NCBI GenBank assembly: GCA_002310095.1
Contig: DBYH01000001.1
Location: forward strand, 7,628-22,851
Length of the DNA: 15,224 bases
Direction: 5' to 3'
Source of the DNA: Firmicutes bacterium UBA1191
GTDB lineage: Bacteria; Bacillota; Clostridia; Peptostreptococcales; Anaerovoracaceae
This document shows, in pieces, positions 8,600-13,732 of the stretch. Both the position numbers and the translations under genes were made by a program. The notes below the pieces were generated by a model. The model was not told the DNA's origin and did not search any database. It saw only the letters and a program-made list of their open reading frames with translations. Numbering within the stretch: the first letter of the stretch is position 1; each line of letters opens with the position of its first letter.

Positions 8600-8613
8600 T
8601 GGAGCGCTCTCCA
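8600..8613. repeat. Small inverted repeat just past the - strand gene stop
   Basis: TGGAG/CTCCA with a 4-base CGCT spacer directly abuts the TAA of the - strand gene (8614-8616). It has no T-run on either strand, so it is not a terminator by itself. At most it is an mRNA 3' end structure on the way to the terminator at 8506-8535. Confidence 0.35.
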
Positions 8614-9783
8614 TTAATCGATCGGATCGATGAACGCCTGGAAATCGGCGTAGTCGCTGTTGATGAACTCGAAGAGGACAGGGTCGAGCAGCTCGTACTG
8701 CCCCGTCATCATGAGGTAGGACCTCAGCGGGCTCGAAGCCAGTTCGCGTTCGAGTTCTATGATTGAGTCGTGATCGTAGGCGCACGCGATTAGTTGGCCG
8801 TAGTTGGTCAGGAAGTAGACGCCCTTCACGTCGTTGCTGAGCATGAAGACGCGCTCGGCCACGTGGGAGTTTGTCGGCTTGAAGGCCATGAAGAGCCGCC
8901 CGTTCGGATGGGTGGTCATGACCGTGTTCATGTTGAGAACGAACTCGCCCAGGTTCTCTTCAATGTCCTTGTCATCCATGAGGAGCTCGTAGACAGTGGC
9001 GAACTCAGTCTTACGCAGCATGAGAGCGGCCTCCGTCGCGGTGACGGGAGCCTTGCTGCAGTATTCGAACTTGGCGACTTTGAGGTTTCTGACGCGTATC
9101 TTCGTAATGATCGTCTCGTACTTGCCGCCCATTTCGACGAGGGATTCGCTGACGTATTCGTGCGGATGGTCTCCGGGGTCGATGGTGTTTTTGCAGAAAG
9201 TGGCCTTCCTGTAGTTTGAGAATATGTCCAAAGGCACCCCGTCCTCGGCCAGATACGCAGCGCCGGGTTCGTCCTGCCCGAAGCATCTCATCAGGAAGTA
9301 GTTGACCACCTGATAGTCGCTAGAAACCTCTCCGCATATGCTTTCCATGAGGGAGGCTTCTTCTTCAGGTGAGAAGGTCGGCACTTTGTTGAAGATGAAC
9401 TCGTAGTTGTCCCTGCCCGCCGGCAGCGGAAGGTCTCTGCTTTCGTTGAACTCCTTCCAGTAGTTCAGCAGCCAGCGGAATGCCTTTGCGGTAAGAGGTA
9501 TCTTCTCCGCTCCGAGACCTCCGACGAGGGCCTGCTCCGCCATGTCCATGTCCAGATTCCAGTCGCCCCTGAAGACTTTGCATGTCTCCAGGCCCGCTTC
9601 CTCGCAGTCTATGTAGAAGAACTGGTGGATGTCGCCGCCGTTCTCGACAGCCCAGTGGGCGTACAGAGCCAGCACGCCCATGAGGCGCGTATTGGTTACG
9701 TAGGCGGAAAGGAACCGCTTCCTTGCTTTCGGTATGCTGGAGTGAAGACCTCCTTGTAAGACTGTGAATTCTACCTTTGACAT
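8614..9783 (-). CDS. Uncharacterised soluble protein, family not recognised
   Basis: I do not recognise this 389-residue protein. It has no signal peptide, no long hydrophobic segment, no Walker motif and no evident metal-binding motif; it is acidic and looks cytosolic. The N-terminal third is rich in aromatics: RLMGVLALYAHW (33-44), HQFFYIDCEEAGLETCK (53-69), FRWLLNYWKEF (102-112). A middle part has scattered Cys (150, 167, 197, 242). The C-terminal part (about 250-389) alternates short hydrophobic and charged stretches, including ATVYELLMDDKDIEENL and LITNYGQ-like segments, and could be a separate mixed alpha/beta domain. ATG 9783 is chosen because a candidate promoter (-10 at 9790-9795) lies just upstream. 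In-frame ATGs at 9801 and 9813 are possible. None has a Shine-Dalgarno site. It is the only gene here on this strand. Coding is supported by a long frame with protein-like composition. No function can be given. Confidence 0.8.
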   Translation of the reverse strand: MSKVEFTVLQGGLHSSIPKARKRFLSAYVTNTRLMGVLALYAHWAVENGGDIHQFFYIDCEEAGLETCKVFRGDWNLDMDMAEQALVGGLGAEKIPLTAKAFRWLLNYWKEFNESRDLPLPAGRDNYEFIFNKVPTFSPEEEASLMESICGEVSSDYQVVNYFLMRCFGQDEPGAAYLAEDGVPLDIFSNYRKATFCKNTIDPGDHPHEYVSESLVEMGGKYETIITKIRVRNLKVAKFEYCSKAPVTATEAALMLRKTEFATVYELLMDDKDIEENLGEFVLNMNTVMTTHPNGRLFMAFKPTNSHVAERVFMLSNDVKGVYFLTNYGQLIACAYDHDSIIELERELASSPLRSYLMMTGQYELLDPVLFEFINSDYADFQAFIDPID

Positions 9784-9789
9784 ATTTGA

Positions 9790-9798
9790 AGTATAACA
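9790..9798 (-). promoter_or_regulatory. Candidate extended -10 promoter of the - strand gene
   Basis: Read on the - strand this is TGTTATACT, the TGnTATAAT type of extended -10. No good -35 hexamer is found 17 bases upstream. Transcription would begin at about 9783, at the chosen start codon, giving a leaderless or nearly leaderless message. Confidence 0.45.
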
Positions 9799-9816
9799 CA
9801 TTTGACCGCTCATTTG

Positions 9817-9825
9817 TGCTATAAT
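9817..9825 (+). promoter_or_regulatory. Extended -10 promoter of metK
   Basis: TGCTATAAT is a perfect TGnTATAAT extended -10. The expected start is near 9832, giving a leader of about 87 nt before the metK ATG. No consensus -35 lies at the correct distance; TTGACC at 9802-9807 is only 12 bases away. The element overlaps the region of the divergent promoter at 9790-9798. Confidence 0.65.
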
Positions 9826-9832
9826 AACTGTG

Positions 9833-9913
9833 TATGCGGTTATGCACGAGAAACTAAAGCATAAGGAGTTTCATCAGCTCACAAAGTTCGCTGTGACAAC
9901 TCCATTAAGGAGA
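9833..9913 (+). promoter_or_regulatory. Structured metK leader with alternative anti-Shine-Dalgarno pairings
   Basis: Two adjacent hairpins can form. Hairpin 1 pairs TATGC 9833-9837 with GCATA 9859-9863, extended by GGTT 9838-9841 with AACT 9852-9855. Hairpin 2 has 13 pairs with two single-base bulges: GGAGTT 9865-9870 with AACTCC 9898-9903, TCA 9871-9873 with TGA 9894-9896, and CAGC 9875-9878 with GCTG 9890-9893. The CTCC at 9900-9903 can instead pair with GGAG 9909-9912 of the metK ribosome binding site. GAAACT 9850-9855 can pair with AGTTTC 9867-9872, which breaks both hairpins and frees CTCC. This is the layout of a translational switch. I cannot assign it to any known SAM riboswitch class, and one sequence alone cannot prove regulation. 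Confidence 0.45.
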
Positions 9914-9916
9914 TAG
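9842..9916 (+). CDS. Possible 24-codon leader ORF upstream of metK (doubtful)
   Basis: ATG 9842 opens a 24-codon frame (starting MHEKLKHKEF, ending TTPLRR) that stops with TAG at 9914-9916, two bases before the metK ATG. It has no ribosome binding site and lies about 10 nt from the predicted transcript start. It covers both alternative hairpins, so translating it would reshape the leader. An open frame this short arises often by chance; low confidence that it is a real gene. Confidence 0.15.
   Translation: MHEKLKHKEFHQLTKFAVTTPLRR
9907..9913 (+). promoter_or_regulatory. Ribosome binding site of metK
   Basis: AAGGAGA lies five bases before the ATG at 9919 and fixes that start. The same AAGGAG also occurs at 9863-9868, exactly 44 bases upstream, where no start codon follows. 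Both copies can pair with the CTCC at 9900-9903. Confidence 0.85.
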
Positions 9917-9918
9917 AC

Positions 9919-11076
9919 ATGAAGAGATTATTTACATCAGAATCTGTAACTGAAGGTCATCCGGACAAAATCTGCGACCAGATTTCCGACGCCATAGTGG
10001 ACGCCATTCTGGCAAAGGATCCGTTGGGAAGAGTTGCGGCAGAGACTACAGTCAACACAGGTTACGCAATGGTAATGGGGGAGATAACCACCGAGTGTTA
10101 CGTTGACATACCGAAGATCGCGAGAAAGGTAATCGTCGACATAGGATACGACAGGGCCAAGTACGGCTTCGACGGGTATTCCTGCGCCATCATGACATCC
10201 ATAGACGAGCAGTCCCCGGACATCGCCCAGGGCGTGGACGAGGAGACCAACGCCGAACACGATATAGGAGCGGGAGACCAGGGCCTCATGTTCGGTTTTG
10301 CGTGTAATGAGACGCCTGAGCTCATGCCGATGCCGATTTCACTGGCCCACAAGCTGGCGAGAAGACTGACCGAGGTAAGAAAGAACGGCACTCTGGACTA
10401 TCTGAGACCGGACGGCAAGACGCAGGTTACGGTCGAGTACGACGACGACAAGGTCAAGAGGATCGACACGGTCCTGATTTCCACACAGCACAATCCGAAC
10501 GCGACCCAGGAGCAGATCAAGGCCGATCTTATCGAGCACGTAATCAAGCCGGTAATCCCGGCCGAACTGCTGGACGATGAGACCAAGTACTTCGTGAACC
10601 CGACGGGCAAGTTCGTCATTGGGGGACCTCAGGGAGACTCGGGACTCACGGGCCGCAAGATCATCGTCGACACCTACGGCGGATACGCCCACCACGGAGG
10701 CGGCGCCTTCAGCGGCAAGGACCCGACGAAGGTGGACAGGAGCGCGACCTACGCTGCCAGATGGGTGGCAAAGAACATGGTCGCCGCTGGACTGGCGGAC
10801 AAACTGGAGGTTCAGGTGGCATACGCCATCGGAGTGGCGCACCCTGTTTCCATCATGGTCGATTCATTCGGCACGGGCGTGTTCTCGGATGAGAAGCTGG
10901 CGGAGATCGTCGAGAAGCACTTCGACCTGAGACCGTCGGCCATCATACACGACCTTGATCTGAGAAGGCCGATCTACCAGCAGGTGGCTGCTTACGGACA
11001 CTTCGGCAGAACGGACATCGACGTTCCGTGGGAGAGACTGAACAAAGTTGAGGAGCTCAAGGCGGAGCTCATATAA
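9919..11076 (+). CDS. metK: S-adenosylmethionine synthetase (methionine adenosyltransferase)
   Basis: MetK makes S-adenosylmethionine from methionine and ATP in the cytosol. The 385-residue length is normal. The protein begins with the family signature TSESVTEGHPDKICDQISDA (6-25); His14, Asp16 and Lys17 belong to the phosphate/magnesium-binding site. GAGDQG (117-122) is the methionine-binding hexapeptide. GGGAFSGKDPTKVDRS (260-275) is the second PROSITE-type signature, with Lys267 and Asp268 near the active site. AYAIGVAHPVSIMVDSFGTG follows as expected. The gene has its own extended -10 promoter and a structured leader; no typical S-box (SAM-I) riboswitch is seen. Aspartate kinase follows after 54 nt, linking SAM use with the first step of the aspartate-methionine pathway. 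Confidence 0.98.
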   Translation: MKRLFTSESVTEGHPDKICDQISDAIVDAILAKDPLGRVAAETTVNTGYAMVMGEITTECYVDIPKIARKVIVDIGYDRAKYGFDGYSCAIMTSIDEQSPDIAQGVDEETNAEHDIGAGDQGLMFGFACNETPELMPMPISLAHKLARRLTEVRKNGTLDYLRPDGKTQVTVEYDDDKVKRIDTVLISTQHNPNATQEQIKADLIEHVIKPVIPAELLDDETKYFVNPTGKFVIGGPQGDSGLTGRKIIVDTYGGYAHHGGGAFSGKDPTKVDRSATYAARWVAKNMVAAGLADKLEVQVAYAIGVAHPVSIMVDSFGTGVFSDEKLAEIVEKHFDLRPSAIIHDLDLRRPIYQQVAAYGHFGRTDIDVPWERLNKVEELKAELI

Positions 11077-11085
11077 GATTATTAG

Positions 11086-11101
11086 TACTGCGCTTGCAGT
11101 A
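11086..11101 (+). other. Small hairpin between metK and the aspartate kinase gene
   Basis: TACTGC 11086-11091 pairs with GCAGTA 11096-11101 around a 4-base loop, ten bases after the metK stop. It is followed by ACAATTCAT, with no T-run, so termination here is unlikely. It might affect mRNA stability or processing (inference). Confidence 0.4.
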
Positions 11102-11111
11102 ACAATTCATA

Positions 11112-11117
11112 AAGGAG
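11112..11117 (+). promoter_or_regulatory. Ribosome binding site of the aspartate kinase gene with a long spacer
   Basis: AAGGAG is a strong core but lies 13 bases before the ATG at 11131, longer than the usual 5-9. No other in-frame start fits better, because the protein must begin close to MGIKVAKFGGSS. A TAA at 11122-11124 in the same frame excludes an earlier start. Confidence 0.6.
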
Positions 11118-11130
11118 TACATTAAATTTC

Positions 11131-12444
11131 ATGGGTATCAAAGTTGCCAAGTTCGGCGGATCTTCAGTCGCTGACGCGATACAGATAAGAAAACTGAGGG
11201 ACATTGTCAGGGCGGATGAAGACATTCATTACGTCGTAGTTTCCGCACCGGGCAAACGCTACGCGGATGACAGCAAGATCACGGACCTGCTGTACCTGTG
11301 CAAGACGCACATCGAGCACAGCATCCCGTACGAGCAGATTTTCCAGGTCATCTGCGAGAGATTCCTTTCGACCGAGGAGAACCTGTGCGTAAACGTGGGA
11401 ATTGCCGAGGAACTGGAGCATATCCGCGAAGAACTTGAGGGCGGCGCCTCCGCCGACTACATCGCCAGCCGCGGAGAGTATCTCAATGCAAAGATTATCG
11501 CGGCTTTTTTGGGTTTCGAGTTTGTGGACGCCAAGGATGTAATCAAGTTCAGCGACAAGGGCAAATTCCTGGCTGACATTACCGATGACCTCATCAGATC
11601 AGGCCTGAAGACTACTCCGAAAGCAGTCATCCCGGGCTTTTACGGTGAGAGATGGGACGGAAGTATCAAGACATTTTCGAGAGGCGGTTCAGACATAACG
11701 GGGTCTCTGGTAGCTCACGCCGTCGACGCGGATATATATGAGAACTGGACGGATGTTTCAGGCTTCATGATGGCCGATCCGAGAATCGTGGACGAACCAA
11801 AACCAATCAGCACTATCTCATACATGGAGCTCAGGGAGCTGTCCTACATGGGAGCATCGGTTCTCCATGAGGACGCCATATATCCTGCCAAGGACGCGGA
11901 TATTCCGATCAACATCAGGAACACAAACGATCCTGAAGCACCGGGAACCATGATCACCGCCAAGCCTGCCGCGGGAGGCGACCAGATTGTATCCGGAATC
12001 GCGGGCAGACGCGGATTTACGGTTATTGGCATATACAAGAACCACCTGGCCGGCGAGAAGGGCTTCATCAGAAAGCTGGCCGGAATCATGGAGGACAAGG
12101 ACATCACCATCGAGCACCTGCCTACGGGTATCGACACCATGTCGGTAGTTCTGGACGACAGGATGATCAACGGCAAGCTTGACGAGATAATCGACGAGAT
12201 CGACCGCCAGCTCCAGCCGGACACCATCGACGTGTTCGAGGACATGGCCCTCATAGCTACAGTAGGAGCGGGAATGTCGGCAAGAAAGGGTACTTCGGCC
12301 AGACTGTTCACGTCTCTGGCGGATGCGGGAGTCAATATCAGGATGATAGACCAGGGCTCCTCGGAAATGAATATTATTGTAGGTGTAGAGAGCAAGGATT
12401 TCGAAACAGCGATCAGAGCGATCTACAATGCGTTTGTAAAGTAA
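11131..12444 (+). CDS. Aspartate kinase with C-terminal ACT domains
   Basis: The enzyme phosphorylates aspartate, the entry step to lysine, threonine and methionine. The 437-residue chain has the amino-acid kinase domain first, with VAKFGGSSVADA (5-16; Lys7 and Gly9-Gly10 in the nucleotide site). FSRGGSDITG (182-191) and WTDVSGFMMADPR (about 207-219) follow, then ELSYMGASVLHEDAIYPA. From about residue 300 two ACT-type regulatory segments follow: FTVIGIYKNH to MSVVLDD, and IATVGAGMSARKGTSARLF with VNIRMIDQGSSEMNIIVGV. ACT domains point to feedback inhibition by a pathway amino acid, but the effector cannot be read from sequence. It resembles the monofunctional clostridial/Bacillus YclM (aspartokinase III) type. 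There is no fused homoserine dehydrogenase. It lies 54 nt after metK and four bases before the next gene. The isozyme symbol is uncertain (lysC-like). Confidence 0.96.
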   Translation: MGIKVAKFGGSSVADAIQIRKLRDIVRADEDIHYVVVSAPGKRYADDSKITDLLYLCKTHIEHSIPYEQIFQVICERFLSTEENLCVNVGIAEELEHIREELEGGASADYIASRGEYLNAKIIAAFLGFEFVDAKDVIKFSDKGKFLADITDDLIRSGLKTTPKAVIPGFYGERWDGSIKTFSRGGSDITGSLVAHAVDADIYENWTDVSGFMMADPRIVDEPKPISTISYMELRELSYMGASVLHEDAIYPAKDADIPINIRNTNDPEAPGTMITAKPAAGGDQIVSGIAGRRGFTVIGIYKNHLAGEKGFIRKLAGIMEDKDITIEHLPTGIDTMSVVLDDRMINGKLDEIIDEIDRQLQPDTIDVFEDMALIATVGAGMSARKGTSARLFTSLADAGVNIRMIDQGSSEMNIIVGVESKDFETAIRAIYNAFVK

Positions 12445-12448
12445 GAAG

Positions 12449-13732
12449 ATGACCGGACAGATAATCGCGATCATAATCTTAATATTGTTCTCAGCATACT
12501 TCTCGGCCACCGAGACTGCTTTTACATCCATCAACAGGATCAAGCTGAAGACGCAGGCGGGGGACGGCGACGACAAAGCCCAGAAGGTCCTTGATCTGGC
12601 GGAGAAGTACGATAAGCTGCTGACGACCATCCTCATAGGAAACAATGTCGTAAACATCACCATGACAGCCATAGCGACAGTGCTGTTCGTCGGGCTGCTG
12701 GCCCATCACGGAGCCACGGTTTCGACCATCGTGATCACTGTTGTCGTGCTCATTTTCGGTGAGATCACTCCTAAGAACATCGCCAAGGAAAAGCCTGAAG
12801 CTTTCGCGAAATTCTCAGCGCCGTTCATCAGCTTCTGCATGGCGATCCTCACTCCGTTCACATTCATCTTCTCCCTTTGGAAGAAGCTGATTTCGAAGCT
12901 GTTCGGACTCAGCGGCGAGGATACCATCACCGATGATGAGATCCTGACCATGGTCGAGGAAGCGGAGACGGTCGGCGGTATCGACGAGGAGAGGAGCGAG
13001 CTCATCCAGAACGCCATCGAGTTCGACGAGCTGACGGCTGAGGACGTAATGACGCCGAGACCTGAAATGGTCGCAATCGACATTGAATGCAGCGAAGAGG
13101 AACTGGCGAAGATTTTCGAGGAGACGGGATTCTCCAGAGTTCCTGTATATGAGGAAGACATAGACAAAATCATCGGCGTAATAAACCAGAAGGATTTCCA
13201 CTACCACGTGGTGGGAACGGACAAGCACATATCCGACTACGTTTCGCCTGTAGTATTCGTGGCCGAGACCATGAAGATCTTCGATCTGCTCAGAAAGATG
13301 CAGCAGCTGAAGACCCACATGGCCATCGTCATCGACGAGTATGGCGGGACCTCGGGCCTCGTTACCATGGAGGATATCATCGAGGAGCTGGTCGGAGAAA
13401 TATATGACGAGTACGACGTAATCGCAAATAAGGAAATAATGCCTTTGCAGAACGGAAGCTACAGAGTTCGCTGCAGCGCCAATCTGGCGAAGGTCTTCGA
13501 TTACTTCGGGATAGATGAAGACATCACCGAGGTCAATACGGTGAACGGCTGGGTATCCATGATGCTGGATCACCTGCCGAAGAAGGACGACAGATTCGAG
13601 ACGGAGATCGACAGGAAGAAGCTCAAGGTAAGAGTTACGAAGGCCGACCCGAGGAAGGCCGTCGAGATCAATCTCGTCTGCGAGGATGTCGCTGAAGATG
13701 ATGTTGAAGCGGAAAGGACAGAGGACAAGTAA
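12449..13732 (+). CDS. CNNM/CorC-family membrane protein with CBS pair (probable Mg2+ transporter)
   Basis: This 427-residue membrane protein has the standard HlyC/CorC (CNNM, DUF21) layout. The membrane domain occupies about 1-150, with hydrophobic segments near 4-22, 59-85, 90-106 and 125-145. It carries the family motifs SAxETAF (19-25), LLTTILIGNNVVNI (57-70) and GEITPKNIAKEKPE (104-117). A tandem CBS pair follows (about 195-318), with the MTPRPEMVAI, SRVPVYEEDIDKIIGV and DEYGGTSGLVTMEDIIEELVG blocks. The C-terminal CorC domain covers about 333-412, with an acidic tail. Old annotations call such proteins hemolysins; characterised relatives move or sense Mg2+, with CBS domains binding adenosine nucleotides. 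The ribosome binding site is weak (GTAAGAAG), so translation is probably coupled to the kinase gene four bases upstream. Its TAA overlaps the secA ATG. Substrate is inferred from family only. Confidence 0.94.
   Translation: MTGQIIAIIILILFSAYFSATETAFTSINRIKLKTQAGDGDDKAQKVLDLAEKYDKLLTTILIGNNVVNITMTAIATVLFVGLLAHHGATVSTIVITVVVLIFGEITPKNIAKEKPEAFAKFSAPFISFCMAILTPFTFIFSLWKKLISKLFGLSGEDTITDDEILTMVEEAETVGGIDEERSELIQNAIEFDELTAEDVMTPRPEMVAIDIECSEEELAKIFEETGFSRVPVYEEDIDKIIGVINQKDFHYHVVGTDKHISDYVSPVVFVAETMKIFDLLRKMQQLKTHMAIVIDEYGGTSGLVTMEDIIEELVGEIYDEYDVIANKEIMPLQNGSYRVRCSANLAKVFDYFGIDEDITEVNTVNGWVSMMLDHLPKKDDRFETEIDRKKLKVRVTKADPRKAVEINLVCEDVAEDDVEAERTEDK

Noticed and set aside
8619..8632. Palindromic ATCGATCGGATCGAT-like run near the end of the - strand gene
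   Set aside because: It encodes the repeated Asp/Ile/Pro codons of the C-terminus (IDPID) and has no matching copy that I could find in the window.
9748..9755. Perfect AAGGAGGT Shine-Dalgarno sequence on the - strand
   Set aside because: It lies inside the unrecognised gene, encoding part of LQGGL, and no ATG, GTG or TTG follows at a usable distance, so it does not mark a start.
9802..9825. Classical sigma-70 promoter TTGACC ... TATAAT for metK
   Set aside because: The spacer is only 12 bases; 16-18 is needed. The TATAAT is better explained as an extended -10 with TG at 9817-9818.
9833..9918. Typical S-box (SAM-I) riboswitch ahead of metK
   Set aside because: The leader is too short (about 87 nt) and lacks the conserved S-box core and a terminator; only the separate switch-like pairings are reported.
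11086..11110. Terminator after metK
   Set aside because: The stem is only 6 bp and is followed by ACAATTCAT instead of a T-run, so read-through into the kinase gene is expected.
12815..13573. 252-codon open frame on the - strand inside the CNNM gene
   Set aside because: Shadow of a clearly recognisable CBS-domain gene; its composition (many Asp, His, Leu, Val) mirrors the sense codons and resembles no protein family.
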